Assembly: GCA_022575985.1 (NCBI GenBank)
Contig: JAKSXM010000137.1
Location: forward strand, 17,936,001 to 18,000,000
Length of the DNA stretch: 64,000 nucleotides
Direction: 5' to 3'
Source: Anagrus nilaparvatae
Lineage: Eukaryota; Arthropoda; Insecta; Hymenoptera; Mymaridae
The translations under genes were made by a program, and so were the position numbers. Shown here piece by piece: positions 34,671-48,603 of this stretch (the stretch's first letter is position 1; each line of letters begins with the position of its first letter). The notes under the pieces were generated by a model. That model made no database searches, was not told the origin of the DNA, and saw nothing but the letters and a program-made list of their open reading frames with translations.

Positions 34671-37600
34671 TATTGGATCAGTTATCAGTTTTCTACATAA
34701 ATCAGTATTGTAAATTTAAAACCACTACTTTGAATAAAAGCAATGTTCCTTAACTTGTCTTTTACATTTTTCAGAATGCTAGTTTCATTGTTAAAATATA
34801 TCACATTTAATCAATCATTTATTGCCTATAATGCAACTTTATAAGAATCTATGATTACCAGGTGCTGGTTATGGCATAAAATGATCGATTAATAATATGC
34901 CTGTATTTGTTATAAACAAACCTACTAACCTTTTTATACGAAAAGCTATTCGAAGACAAAACCTTTAAATGCAGTTTTAAATGTACTTTTTTAAAAATTT
35001 CTATATTTGCCATTGTTTACATATTATAAGAACAACTCCATAAAACTGAAAATAGGTTTTGCACACTTATTGAATTGTTAAAAACTTAAATTTACAGAGT
35101 ATTTTCAAAGTTATATGCTAAAAATTAAATTTTTTAATGATTGCAGAAGATTTCATTACATAAATTTAAAATTTGTATTAAACTTCCTGAAACAGGAAAT
35201 TCGATAATAAAATAATAATATGAGAAGAAATAAAAAATGAAAATAAAGAATAAAGAAAATTTTTGATGTAAATCATGTCATTCTTTCTATCACATAGCAT
35301 AATCATTGTAAATTCAAAACTATTAATCATTACACATATTAAATTCAGTTTATTTGCTTGCCAGACACTATTCAATGTGTCTTTTATATTTTAATATAAA
35401 ACTATTTTTACGGGAAGTAAAATTTGAAAAAGAGCAGGTGTAAGTTTATACAGTATAAAATTATATGGGATAAATTCGCTTTAAAAATATTTTTTTCTAT
35501 AAGGATTTTTTAGAATTTTTTTATTATTCTAAATTATATAGATTATTTAATAAAAGTTTTATTAGTTTACTCTGTAATTTTATTTTTATTAAATTAAAAA
35601 TTTAAATTAGATTAAATTTTATTGTGTGTTTTTTGAAAATTTTATGGTTACTAGAAATAAAATTCAATTCAAAATTAATTAAAATTCTTATAATTTTTTT
35701 GTTAATAAATTTTATTATTTCGAACCACAGATACAAACGAAAAATTTACTGGATTTTAAAAACATTCTCAGAAATTATTTAATCAGCAACAAAAATTATT
35801 TTTGCAATTATGGAACACAAAAATTTTATTGCAAATTAATTGAACCTAATATTTTCAGCCCAGATTTCTTTTGAGTTTATAAAATTTTTTTAAAATGTTT
35901 CAGTTAATCCAAAAATTGAGTGTGTAACATTCGCTCTACAGCAAAAATTTAACACAAAATTTACAAACAAAAAGCATATTCGTAATCTTCCAAGATCTTT
36001 TACAAATTAAAGTTTTATTTCATTTGTTTTATTTATTAATTGTTTAGAAATCTATTTTTATACTCTTGAATTAAAAAAAAAAAAATTCTGAATAAAAAAC
36101 ACAAAAAAACTAAAAATAAAGAAATGACCAAAGAATCCATAAAATAAATTTAAAATAAAAAAGAATCAATTGGAAGTCTTCCTATTTTAATAAGATTATA
36201 AGATTTGCTAAACGAATTTCATTGTAAAGAATCGATACTTAAAATATTTATGTATAAAAAAGTTTATAAGTATATTAATAATACTTAAAATATTTTTTAA
36301 AAAGAATTAAGAAAATTTTAGTTTCAAAAAAAAAAATGAAAAATCACTCAAAGAATTAACATATTATTTAAGTATCAAAAATAAGCAAAAATCATCTGTT
36401 CGTATTTGTTTCTAAAAAATTTCCCACACGTCGATCAAGACTTCCAACTCTTAATTTTAACAAAAAAAATGAAATTTCTTTCCGGGTTAAACACAAAAAC
36501 TGCCATATAATATCAAGTGCATTCATCACTCTTCCTCTATTTTTTCTTCTAAACAATTGAAAATAAAAAAAAAAATTCGACATTTTTCCCTTTTTACAAA
36601 AATGGTCGCACATATATAAAAATTTTTAACAAAAATATCGCAAAACATATGCCTATATAAAGATATTAAACAAATACATGTATAAATCAGGACATAAGTA
36701 AAGAAAAGGATTCCGTGAGAACCAATAAGTAAAGGGGGTTTTTGTATTATGAAATTTTTCTGCATCAGTTTAAAAGAAAAAAAAAATTGAAGCAAGAGTT
36801 GAAGCGAGAAAAAAATAAAATAAGAAGAGATATACGATGCGGAAGAAGGGCTGTTTTTTGATTCACTTATAATCACATAACAACCCTGAATGGAACATTA
36901 AAGGGGAAGAAGAAAAAAAAGATCGCGGAAACGAAGGGTATGCAGTAAATTATAAAGATGATACGAGTAATATATATTTTTGTGTTCTATGTGTGGCAGA
37001 AAAATGAAAATTTATGCCATCTGAGATTTTAAAGCGATTTTCACGCTTTTATAACGAGCAAATTGATATTTTTAGATTTTAGAGTACAGAAGTAGTTTTG
37101 ATTAGTTTTGTATCTCAAATTTGAACAAAATTCAATAATTTTTTTGAAAAAGGATTGACATCACTTTTCTTTATTTTTTTCCAAACAATTTTAAATTACT
37201 GCATAAAAATCACAATAAATGAAAAAAAATTTTGTCTAAAATATCTTTGCAGGGGATTCGTAAGGGACCTTGACACTTTTTTTATGATATGAGTCTATGT
37301 TTGAATTTTTTTTTGCATGAAAAAAAAAAATTAAGTAACTTGTTATAAGACACAGGTGCTGCACAAATTTGAATGTCTTTTTTTTCTTCATATATGATAT
37401 TTTTAAATAGAAAATAAAAAAAAAAAATTACATTTTAATGGCTTTTCAAAACATTGACGTTAATGGATTTTTAGAGAAAAATAAACAAAAATTTTTTTAT
37501 ACATTCTCTGAATTTAATTTAATAAAAAAGTAAATAAAATTTATGATTATGATATTTTTCCGACTAAGTTAAAAAAATTTACATTCAAGAATTATCAGAA

Positions 37601-38164
37601 AGAGTTTTTTTCTTTAAAATTTTATTACTTGTATAAAAAAAACGTATAAATTAAAGTATTCAAAGCATTTTTTGCCTAATACATATTTTTAGTACTAATT
37701 CTTATGAAATTAAATATTTTTGCTTTTGTCATATAAATACATTAAATGGCTTCTGTAAATTGTCTGATATTTCAAATGATGTTTACAGTAGCTTTTTCGC
37801 GGTAAGAAAGTAGGTAAAAAAGTTTTTAATCTTTCTAAATAAAACTATAAACTTGAACATCTTGAATCGTTAAATTTAATAACATATTACCATCTGAATA
37901 TAAAACTAACATTAGTTATTAAGTAAAACTTTATTATTTATCTGAAAATTCAAAAAATTAAAAATATGTCATTTGCAACAGTGCAGCGTATGTACGTCCC
38001 TATGAAGAGTTCAAATATACATTATTGCAATTTAAGCGAATTTAGCGAGTAAAAAGTTACCAGTTCATTTAATTCTTAAACCCATGGATTCACTAATAAT
38101 GTTGCGTTTATACTTAAACTTGATTCAAATGCAAAACCACTGACTTAGATTTACTTATGGCTTC
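34671..38164. other. AT-rich non-coding DNA
   Basis: No gene is recognised. A minus-strand open stretch at 36526-36876 is made mostly of phenylalanine, isoleucine and leucine codons caused by T runs and is not protein-like. A purine-rich patch lies at 36890-36940. Confidence 0.35.
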
Positions 38165-38685
38165 AGGACCGCGGGTTCTGGAAAAAGTTATGGGTCCAAA
38201 AGTTGGCCAAATTTTCGCAAAAAAAACTGAAATTATTAGACCTCGAAATAGCGTAGATTTTTATATTAAGCCAATATAAATTCAGTTTTCAATTGACATT
38301 TTTCGGTGTGTGGGCTAGGAGGGTGTGTCGGGCAATTTAAATTCCGCCGTTAACCCGCGCCTTTATTTTACATTAATTTTAAAATGGTACAGAATATAAT
38401 GATTTTAGGCACGGAATAATGGTAAAACTTCAATGGACCGGTATATTCCGTCAAAACCTAGATGTATAAAAATGTTCAATATGCATTTAGTATATAGTAG
38501 CTCTTTTGAGGCATCAAACTTTGACTATTTTTCAAAAATTGCCAAACTTTGTGAACCCATAACCTTTTCTAGGGCCCTTGATTAAAAAAATTTTCTGTAT
38601 ATTATAAAAATAATATGTTTTTAGTTTTGGCTAGCTCTGTGCGAAAATTCAGCTGTTATACTTACACGTACGTTTTACCATAGCG
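38165..38685. mobile_element. Foldback repeat, family FB1, copy 2
   Basis: The left arm has GGTTCTGGAAAAAGTTATGGG, AAAGTTGGCCAAATTTTCGC, GGTGTGTCGGGC and CCGCCGTTAACCCGCGCC. The right arm has mirrored blocks (TGGTAAAACTTCAATGGACC, AATTGCCAAACTTTGTGAACC, CATAACCTTTTCTAGGGCCC, ATTCAGCTGTTATACTTACACGTACG). The axis is near 38375. The right arm runs further than the left, so the left end seems truncated. The right terminus resembles the reverse complement of the left terminus of the copy at 48.6 kb. Confidence 0.65.
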
Positions 38686-40349
38686 ATCCCCGAATCGTAT
38701 ATATTGGGCAGAAAATTAGGGTTGCAGGATTTATAAAATTTTACATACTTTCATTTATTTAAGAAGATTTTAAATTGTTTGGACTCGGTATTCTTATTAC
38801 ATTATTTCGAAATTTTTTTTAAAAGAACAAAATTTTAATCCATCATCATTTATAAGGTAAAATTTGGCACCAATATAACTGTACAGAATTGATTTAAAAA
38901 ATACTTTCTTTAGCTCATAAACTATCAAAAATTTGTTTTGATGAATTCCAGTTTACACAAACTTTCCCTTATACTATTTGGATTTAAATAAATGTCAAGT
39001 TCAGTGCAGATTAAAGTATGATCCAATTTAAAGCTCCTAAAAAAAATACTCAACTTTGTCTACTTAACCCTCTAACTAGTTGTATATTTATGTAAATATA
39101 ATAATATAAATTGTATGATATAAAAAACTATAAAATAACGTAAAAACGCGATATTGTCTGACTCAACAGGTTGTCTCCTCCCTTAATTCTTTTTCTCTTC
39201 CGTTCGCGCACGGCCCATTTATGTGTAAACTCCTCTTATTTTTTCATTTTTTTTTTTATATGCAATTCTTTTTCTTTTCGATATACATTTAAACATCCTA
39301 CGCATTAAATAAACCGTTGATGGGGTGATTTTCATTTCTTTTTTATTTTTTTTTGTTATCTTTTTTCTCCTCCCTTATAATATACATTACTTTTTTTTAT
39401 TATATTCACGCGTTAAAGACTACTTTTTTTTTTTCATTTTGTTCTCATTCCCGTGTATGGTTTATATAGGCATAACATCAAACGGCGCTTCATTTATTCA
39501 AAATTTTTCGACCATTAATATACTTATTATAACTATATAATACACCTGTAAAAAATTTCTATACACCATTATTTTTTACTACCTCCCACTGTTTACTAAT
39601 CGTAGAAGTAGCATTAAAGTCATTAAAAAATATTTTTAAAAAATGATCCTCGTTATTATATGCGCTACTCAATCTTAAATATTATATTTTGGGAGCCTGT
39701 AAAGAAAATGATGATAATCTCAACAATAATTATGAGAATATAAATAGAGTCCGTCAAAAAAATGCCACTATGTGTATTAACTTTTTTTTTTGAAGATTTT
39801 ATGACTGATAGTTTATTGAGGTATTTTTGGTCATTTTTTTTTTTTTTTTGGTTTAAAAAAGATTGATTAAAACTGCAGATTTTTTTTTCTTGATTCATAA
39901 TTTGTTCTTGGTAAGATTGTTAATTTGGGATTTTCTATTATGATAATTTTTTATAGTTAGTCGTGTTTGAGTTAATTACTTATAAATAGTAATAGATGCA
40001 AGTTGGTACTATAATGTTAGCTATATAAAAAATATACACATTTAAAAAAGATACATTTATTCAAAGACTCGTAAAAAATTGTAAATTTTAAATTTAAAGC
40101 TAAAACCTAAAAATATATTCTATCAGAAACAAGAATCTCAATTAAATTCATTATACTGTGAAATTAGCTACGGTTTCTCGCAAGTGATATAAAAATTTTT
40201 GATAAAACATTTAAGATGAATAATTTTATTATATATTAGATTTTTTTTATTTCGTATTTCCCAATTCCATGCATTTGAAACACTAATTTAATACATTAAC
40301 CCATATTTAAAAAGTCTTTAAAATCAATAAATATTTTTTGTTGTCAGCA

Positions 40350-40562
40350 GTAAAAGAGCACATATTTCCTGGCCACTATATGTTCGGAAAAGACTTGTTT
40401 TCTCGCTACTGACCCGAAAAATCATGTACGACCCTTGTCTATAAATACAGAATACCCAAAATTGCATTTTACAAATCTTGGCTTCGCCTTGGATGGTAAT
40501 TTACATGCGATTTGAGCTATTTTTTACTTTTCGGGAAACGGGCTCGTATTAAGGGAATATAC
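40350..40562. repeat. Two-hairpin repeat, diverged copy
   Basis: It has the same block order as the 33.8 and 60.6 kb copies: GCACATATTTCCTGG, AAAGACTTGTTTTCTCGC, GTACGACCCTTGTCTATAAATA, then CCCAAAATTGCATTTTACAAATC, GGCTTCGCC, TTGGATGGTAATTTACATGCGATTT, and finally AATATACTA. The first hairpin has lost its GGACGC/GCGTCC stem, while the GGCTTCGCC tip of the second is unchanged. Confidence 0.65.
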
Positions 40563-43500
40563 TAGGCCCCATAGAAGTTAGAAAAAATAGTTTGTTAAGA
40601 AAAATTAAGTTTAAGAGTTGAAAGGGTGAAAATAAGGGCGTTACACTCCTTTTACTTAATTTTTGACGTTAGATTCGGATTCAAAGGCCCAAAATATCTA
40701 CTAGATCTCTTCAAAATTGCAATAAAGGTTATTTTTAAGTTTTTAGGTTAATGTGGGGGAAAATGGGAGTAATTTTCACCCCATCCTTAATTCCTTAATT
40801 TCCGGAATTTTTTGACCTAGCTTTTCACTTAGGTCTTTCTTAAGAGATTAAATTCCACTAGGTTCCACCTAAAAAAATTCTATTTCGTAGGACATACAGG
40901 TTTGACCTTTTTCTTACACAGAAGACCTGACAGCAGATTCAAGGATTGTTAATTTTTTATTTAAATGTAAATTAGTCTAAAATTTTTGCAAATATAAGAT
41001 AAGATCTAAAAATATTTAAATTAGGCTTTAATTTTATGATTTAATTCTGACTGTCATTTATATATTTATATACTCTTATAAACTCATTTCGTTTGCGAGA
41101 TAAATTTTCAATTAAAAATTCTATTTTTGAAAACTACTATGAAGTTTGATATTTTGCATATTATCAATATTTTATTAATAAAATTAAATAAAATCAATTA
41201 ATGAATAAATTTTTAAAAATAATAAAAAAATTATTAAAATTATGCTAAAAAATTGAATGCAAAAAAAATAGGTTACAGTATAGCAAACTTATTTTTATGG
41301 AGAGGGCTAAACTGAAAATATTCCTCAAAAAAGCCATAAATTTCAAAAAAATTAAACTATGTTCAAACTATTAAAAATGTTTTGAAACAATCAAATTATT
41401 TTGTCAATAAAACAAATTATGAACCAATAAAATTAACAAAATTAAATTTTAATAATTGAACAAACTTTCAAACTAAATAATAAATAAAAAATTTACTTAA
41501 TTATTCAAACTAACGGACAATATGCTTGTTCATTTTATTCAATTTCTGTGTACATATATTATATAATCAAGTAATTCTCTTCTCTTCAATACATGATTTC
41601 AAATTCTATAAGCGAATTCTTAACATTATGTTTGTGTTTGTCACAAATTACAAACTTATCAAACTTAATATAATTGTATTTGTGTGTGTACTATGTCCTA
41701 TACACAAAATTTTCAAAGTTTCGACCGTCTAACGTTAATTGGCAAAACTCATACAAATACACACCCACATAGTACTTAGTTATTTACATTTATTTATAAA
41801 TACAAAATCTAACAAATCAAACATTTTTTCTCTTCTTATATTGTATTTAAACATTTAAAAGAATATAATTTACCGTTATATAAATCTTTTCTTTATTTTT
41901 TTTTTAAGTTTCTTTTCAAAAAAAAAAAACAAATTATTGATGAATTGACATGAGTATATAGTACTACAGTTTACATGAAATACTTATAAAAATGTCTAGC
42001 CAAAGTTTCTAAAATAAAGAAAAAAAAATTGAAAGTTTTAAGACAGATCAAAAGAAATTTCTTAATGTGGTATCATAAAATAAAGAGAGACAGAAAAAGA
42101 TTAAGATCAATAATAATGCAATTGATCATGTGTAATTAAATTTATTATGTAAGTTTTTTTTTTTTATTTAAATTATTCGGAATTTTAATATATGGGTCTT
42201 TCTGAAAGAATTCTGCACTGTTTGTGTAACTTCAATATACAGGCATTTTTCGTTCTTGTCAAATACTAAAGTTTTGCAAATTAAGTATGACTGTTCAATA
42301 TATACCCAATTATGATAAAAAATAGTGCCCTCTCTATATAGGTTTATAATAACGTAAAACTGATAAAAATATTTGAATTTCTGTAAAGAATCTTTTTCGG
42401 TGTCTCATTAACGAAAAAAAACATGTTTTATTTGAACGCTTAAGAAATGATATATGTAATATTCACTATTGGGACAGGATTTTTTAATTAATAATCCTCT
42501 TCTCTCTGCTGATTCTACCAGCTAAACTATGTATATAAAATTAATTTCATCAATTTTCATGGTCATCGAGAAGGTGAAGATACTCCTGATATTAATCCTA
42601 CACGTGTAAATAGTTTTTTTTAATATTATATTTTATAGTAAGATTTGAAATAAACATTTGTTATATACGATTTTCAATAACGTTGATGCCTCTATTTATA
42701 CTATTTCGTGGCCATTTCAGTTGCGAGAAAAATTTAACTGAAGTTAAAAAAATATATGAAGAAATGAATTTCGTCAATTTAAACCTATGTGGAGGTATGA
42801 CTTATTACAGAAAGATTCAAATCACGAAAATAAAAAAAAAATAAAACTTATTTAAATTACTATACACGTAATAACAATAAAAAAGACTAAGTAATACTAA
42901 AAAAAAAAAGAAATCTGACTTCATAAAAGACTTCGTTTAATTACAAATTTAAAGCCATAAAAGAAGAATTTTATTTTAATTATGTATAAAAATTAATTAA
43001 TATTTATTTATTTATGAATTTACAAAAAAAAAAAAAAATACTAATAAACGTAATAAAAAAATAAAAATTTTTATTATTTATAAGAAATGATTTATAAAAC
43101 GTCTGGGGTATTTATTAATTTACAATGATCGTAAAATTGAAAAAAAAAAATTTTTTATATTAGTTGCTGAAATTTTTAGTGTATTACATATTGGTTTCAT
43201 AGAAAAGTCGTTAAAATAATTTTAATTTTTGTATATTCGACTTTAAACAGACTCGTGTTCTTCATACAAAATTTGAAGTTTTTTTTTTGGAGTTAATAAA
43301 AATTTTTATTAGTACTCTTTATTTAATTTTATTTTCAAAAAACGGTTATGTATGTATAATTAATTATAAATTTAATTATTACAACATTTTTTAAAAAAAA
43401 ATTTTATTTTTATATATACAAACATCCATGGATTCAAACATCTGCCAAAAATATCGTGTGAAAGAAATTATAAATTACTTAAATATTATAAATTAATTTT

Positions 43501-45317
43501 TAAATACGTTTTTATCTGACTGATCTTTTGATGATCTTGTGACAAATAAAACCTTCTTATCTTATAAATAATTTTTGTTCGCAATTTAAAAATTTTTTTA
43601 AAACAGAAAGAAATTTTATCTTATAATAAGTGAACTCCTGTTCATGTACACTTTGCGAATATTTTGGTATTTTTCAGTCTTATTTCAGTTTTTTAAAATA
43701 ACTAATTTATGGCAATTTTTTATTGTTTTGAAGTTGCTAGTGCTCTACCGTGGTATTATACCGACTGAATTTATAGTTTTGTGGGTGTATCGAAGTTAAA
43801 ACTCTAGTTTTTTAATGTAGCAAATTTTTTTAAAATTTAAAATATTATGGGTGTGCCGTTATTTAAAATATGATTCCCGACACGAAAACTCATATTTTTT
43901 TTGAGTTTTTCAAATATTTTTAGCTAGAGAAATTTCCGATTTACTTTATACCTGAAGTCCTTTTTTGAAAAAATTTTAGATTTTACTCGGAATTGGACCC
44001 GACCTCTGAAAAAAGCTGAAAGTTTTGGATACCCATTTCGAAATTCGGGTAACCGCATACTTTTATTAAATATGATGGTAATTAACTGTGCCGAAAAAAA
44101 AATTACGTCTTTGATTCATACTATACGATTTACCTGTACCCAAATTATTAGTGATGAATTTCTTGTTGGATCAAAAAACAAAGTACTATTAAAAAATAAA
44201 ACTTTAAAGGTACTTTCCTACAAAAATCCGAAAGATAAAACCACCTTACAGAATAAAAAAATAATATTTCTGATAAGAAAATCAAGTTCAAAGTACAACC
44301 TTGTACTTAAAAAAAATATTTACACATTCTCCTTGTTAAAAATAAATCAACCAATAAAACTACAATCCTTTTTTTTTTTGAAAAAAGCTAATCCATAAAT
44401 TTTACATTTACTCAATAAAACTCTATAAATAGTAATTAAAAAAAAAAAAATTTTTTTTTGTAAATACACAGGCTTTGCTTTTGTATTCCCATCAATCGCA
44501 AATCTTTGAGTAAGTAAGTATGTATAGGATAATAACATATATAAAAGTATCTATAGACGTAGTACATATAAAAAAAGAAAAGAAAAGAAAAGTACTTCTA
44601 TGTAAAAACATGAGTATTCTTCAGTATTATCTATAGACACTTTTTTTTTATTCGAAAAATAATAGATTATTTACCTGTACTTTTAGAGTCTCTACATTAA
44701 GGGTTAACTATACTTTGCTGTATATGCTATGTATAAAGATCAAAAAAACGATATGTTTAATTTTTTTTTTTTTTACTCTATATTTTAGATATAGATTTTT
44801 TTTATGTATACGAAAAAAAAGTGATCTTTTTTGATTAAAAGAAGACAAAAATGTTTTGTATTTTATATTTATAGTGTATGAAAGATAAAATAATATTAAA
44901 AGAGAGAAAATTTATCTTTTATGTTTTGTTTATCCGCATGAAGTTTTATTTTTATGTTTAATCTGTACTTTATCAAAATATTTAAACATATTTTTTTTAT
45001 TAATAAATTTTTGAGCTGTAAATAAAAATTTTTTTTTCTTTAAAATAAATTTATATAGAGTATATTAAGTTTTAGCCAGGCGAAAATATTTGCTGAAAAA
45101 GCAGAGAGGTTTCGATAATAACCATAAAAGTTATTTTGAACTTGGCCACTATATACCTTCAATAATATATTAAGTACTAACGGCTCAAAAAGTATTGGTA
45201 CTGAAGATGATCACTAACACGATTAACGAGCTGACTATAGTAAACTGTGCATGTAATTAAGACAGCTAAATTTTTCGTTAAAGTTAGCCAAGGCCAACAC
45301 ATTGTCACTTTCGTATC
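40563..45317. other. AT-rich non-coding DNA
   Basis: No gene is recognised. The stretch at 40600-40930 is more complex sequence (GGGGGAAAATGGGAG, CCACTAGGTTCCACC) and may be an unclassified repeat. Around 43850-44060, sequence with CGGAATTGGACCCGACC and TTCGGGTAACC loosely resembles 23110-23260. A plus-strand open frame of 108 codons at 44072-44398 is lysine-rich and lacks family features, so it is not called a gene. Confidence 0.35.
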
Positions 45318-45719
45318 TTAGTTTTTTTGGCAACGAGGTCTGAAAAAAAATATGGGTCCACAAAGTTGGCCAGTAATTCGCAAAAAAAAACTGAAAGTAA
45401 GACACCGTAGAATAATTTAGGTTTATATATAGATTAGCCCAAAACATGCTCAGTTTCTGGGCCATTGAAGTCCCGCCGTTTACCCACGCATGTATTTATT
45501 TTTATTTAAAGCGCGGGTAAATGGCGGAACTTTAATGACCCGACATGTCCCCCCAGACCCGAGATACTGAAAAATTTCAAATGTAAACTAAGCATGTTTT
45601 GGCCAAAATTAAGAATTTAGACTATTCCGCGGTATTATACTTTCAGTTTTTTTTTGCGAAAAACTGACCAACTTTAAGGACCCATTTTTTTAGACCCAAA
45701 TAGTGGCCAAATATTTTTT
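45318..45719. mobile_element. Foldback repeat, family FB1, copy 3
   Basis: The arms mirror each other around 45505: ATATGGGTCCACAAAGTTGGCC against AACTTTAAGGACCCAT, AAACTGAAAGTAAGACACCG against CGGTATTATACTTTCAGTTT, and TAGCCCAAAACATGCT against AGCATGTTTTGGCC. The centre has CCGCCGTTTACCCACGC and GCGCGGGTAAATGGCGGAAC, separated by an AT spacer. No coding capacity. Of the copies, this and the 48.6-kb one keep the central GC palindrome best. Confidence 0.7.
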
Positions 45720-46859
45720 GTCTGCCTGACATAGAACGCGTGTTAAAAATTCCTCGAAAAGTTTTGCATAAAAAATGGTACAAAAATTTTGGCCTTCATT
45801 ATAGGTAAGCAGAAAACTTGAACATATGGGTAGAAAATTTTAGAAATTAATCTGATCACACAGCACTCATGCTTGTGATTTCGCTTGAGTTAAAACCTAT
45901 AGTAAAATATTTTGGGTCCTTGTTGTTTAATATACTATTTATTGCTTTAAATATTTTGATTAAAAAAAGAGATGTCTAGAACAAAGTCATGTCAAGTAAC
46001 TTGAATTAGATTTAAAATTCTGAAGACGTTTTCTCCCTATTTGCTTTTATCCTGAAATTTTCTGGACTAAAATGCCATAAAATAAAATTATAAAATTACA
46101 CGGTCAAACTATAAATAAAATAAATTCATAACATGTATAACAAATTTTTGCTAATAAAAGCAGATAAAATTATAAGATAATGAATTATCAGAGACAAAAT
46201 GGAAAAATCCTTTGTCGGTATTTATACAGTAGTATAAAAATTTACTACTATAACTATTAAGAAAAACATCTGCCCTCTTGTGTACAATTCTTTTTTCCCC
46301 CATTTTTTTTGTGTACATTTCACCTCCTTCTCTAAATTTTTTTTTCAAATATTTTTGGAAGAAAAAGAATAAGAAGATTCAAAGTTTGCGCTTCCCATCA
46401 TGCTCTTTTTTCAATGATCATGATGATTATTATTATGGCGATGCACCTGGTGTTATTCTCATCTTTTTTCTCTTTTTGATTCATAATATAATTTTTCATT
46501 TATAAAAATTACCTTTTATTTTTTTTTCTCTCAAATTATGTAAACATTGAAACTTTTTTTTATTGATAAATCGTTTTTTAAAATAATAAAGAAAAAAAAA
46601 TTAAATTAAATGTTCACAGAATATGTTTGTTTAATTTTTTTTTCAATAATATTTTTATAAATAATACACTGTTTTGTAAATTTTTTTTTTTGGAAATTCA
46701 TTTAGAAAAAATAAAGTTTGTTGCAATTTTTAATAAGTTAATAGAAAATAAATAACTAAATTTTCGAAATCATTTTTTATAAAAAACTTTGGTCACGTAA
46801 AATTTTTGAATAACATTATTTAGAGAATTTTCTGTAATCGTTTTAATATTCCAAAGACT

Positions 46860-48603
46860 GTTCCATAATCATAGTTCTCCCAATCCAAAACGAACCAAAA
46901 CTGCAGTGCTTTTGGCAACCAAGATGAAGAATGACTACTTTGGATTTCTTGAATCGTTGATTCCAAAAACCAATGTTTTTCCTGGACAAAATTTGTATAA
47001 CACTAATCTAGCAAAAATGCCCCTTTTTAAGAATATTTTCTCAATATTTGCAAATCGTAACGGGTTTTAGCCCAATGCATAGGTTTTGGAACTGCTCAAA
47101 TTTTAGCACCCTTGCTACTGTCAAAACTGCAGTGAAATAAATCCTGTAAATCCTGGGTAAAATTTTTTAAACTAAAAAAAAAAATTACATAAAATTTATT
47201 TAATTATTCTAACTCTAAGCTCCCACATAACTTTAAGTTTCTTATCAGTCCCCCTAAATTTAAAATTTACATTTCAAAACTAAAAAATTTCTATAAAAAG
47301 TAAAATTTTTTTCTGAATATTTACACAAAATCATTATTATTTAATTTTATAATGACAAAAGTTGCTTCTTCCAACCTGTTCCAATGCATAAACTCCCTGA
47401 ATTAATATACATATTAAAGCTCATGTGTCCTATATAATGTAAATTATTATTTTTTTCTTCAAGAAAAACAAGGAAAAATATTTTGCTCAGTCACGGTTTT
47501 ATAAAATTATAATACAAACAAAAATTAAGTGCAGTATACTATACGCGTGCTTATGCAACTCATTACAGCAGCTGTGTCTGATGATACTTTTTTACTTTTA
47601 ATATAAAAAAAGACACAATATTATAAGATGCTAATATATTTTGAATATTATAATAATTCATCTTTCTATAACTATTGTTACAAGATGAATTTATAGTAAA
47701 TGTAAAAGATATCAATTTTTTTTATTTATAAGATTATTTAAAAAAGATACACAATGTTTAACCTTATAAAACGTGATAAAAACCGCGGGGGTTCAATACT
47801 TTTTATAGTGAATTTTTTTAATATGCCAACTTAAATCATATTTTTTCAAGGGTAAAAATAGTACACGAGGATTTATATTACTGTTGTATGTAATAAAACC
47901 GCGAATTGCGCGCGCAGATATTTTACTATATATATATAGTTACTATATGCAACAGGCTATATTCTGGATTATACGCTTTTGTGGTTTTATTTATTTTATT
48001 TTTTATATGTTTTTATATGGGAATATTCTGCTATTAAAGTAAAATACTATGTTGAAGTTTTGGTATTTTTTTTTATTATATAATAGGTTATATTTTATTG
48101 TATACTACCCTGGTTTTTTATTCACAGAGAACTTTCAGTTTTAATTTTATAGGATTTATAGAGCTTTAATTGTTTTTACAAGTTTTTGATACAGTGTGAA
48201 ACATTGTTTTTTTTTTGATTTTCTGTGTATTATGAACTTGAAAGTTTTAACCAGTTTTTTTTTCCATGCAGGTGTAAAACTTGAGCGTGAAGTTAAACAG
48301 AAAATTTTCGCACTCGCTGCCAAAAAAAATCATATGAACCGCCTTGATTATATTTTTGGAAATGACTCTAAAAAAAAAATTCTGGTTGTGGCAGCCAAAT
48401 TTTTTTTTTAAACGATTGCATGGTAAAAAAATGTTTAGAGCAAAAAGAAAAATTTTTTTTCCTAACTTTTCTTTAAGTCTTATGTCATTCGCAGCCAGTT
48501 AAAAATAACAAAAAATTCCTGCTTCTACAACTTTGACTTGAGCTTCTGAAGCTTCCACTTCTTTGGTTACAGTAAATGGGTATTAACTTCAGGACTGATT
48601 TTG
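46860..48603. other. Non-coding DNA with a possible isolated exon-like frame
   Basis: The stretch 46860-47150 has more balanced composition, with two AAAACTGCAGTG blocks. At 48270-48411 a TTTTTTTTTCCATGCAG acceptor-like sequence is followed by an open frame with VKLEREVKQKIFALAAKK, but it ends in a poly-T run and has no recognised family or partner exon. It is not called as a gene. Confidence 0.2.

Noticed and set aside
36526..36876. 116-codon minus-strand frame as a membrane protein.
   Set aside because: Its hydrophobicity comes from T-rich tracts read as Phe, Ile and Leu. No family features were seen.
44072..44398. 108-codon plus-strand open frame as a gene.
   Set aside because: It is lysine- and asparagine-rich, crosses homopolymer runs, has no recognisable domain, and open frames of this length are expected in AT-rich DNA given their AAA/TTT codons.
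48196..48411. Open frame with an acceptor-like CCATGCAG and a KLEREVKQK segment as a last exon.
   Set aside because: It ends in a poly-T run, no upstream exon could be joined, and no family was recognised.
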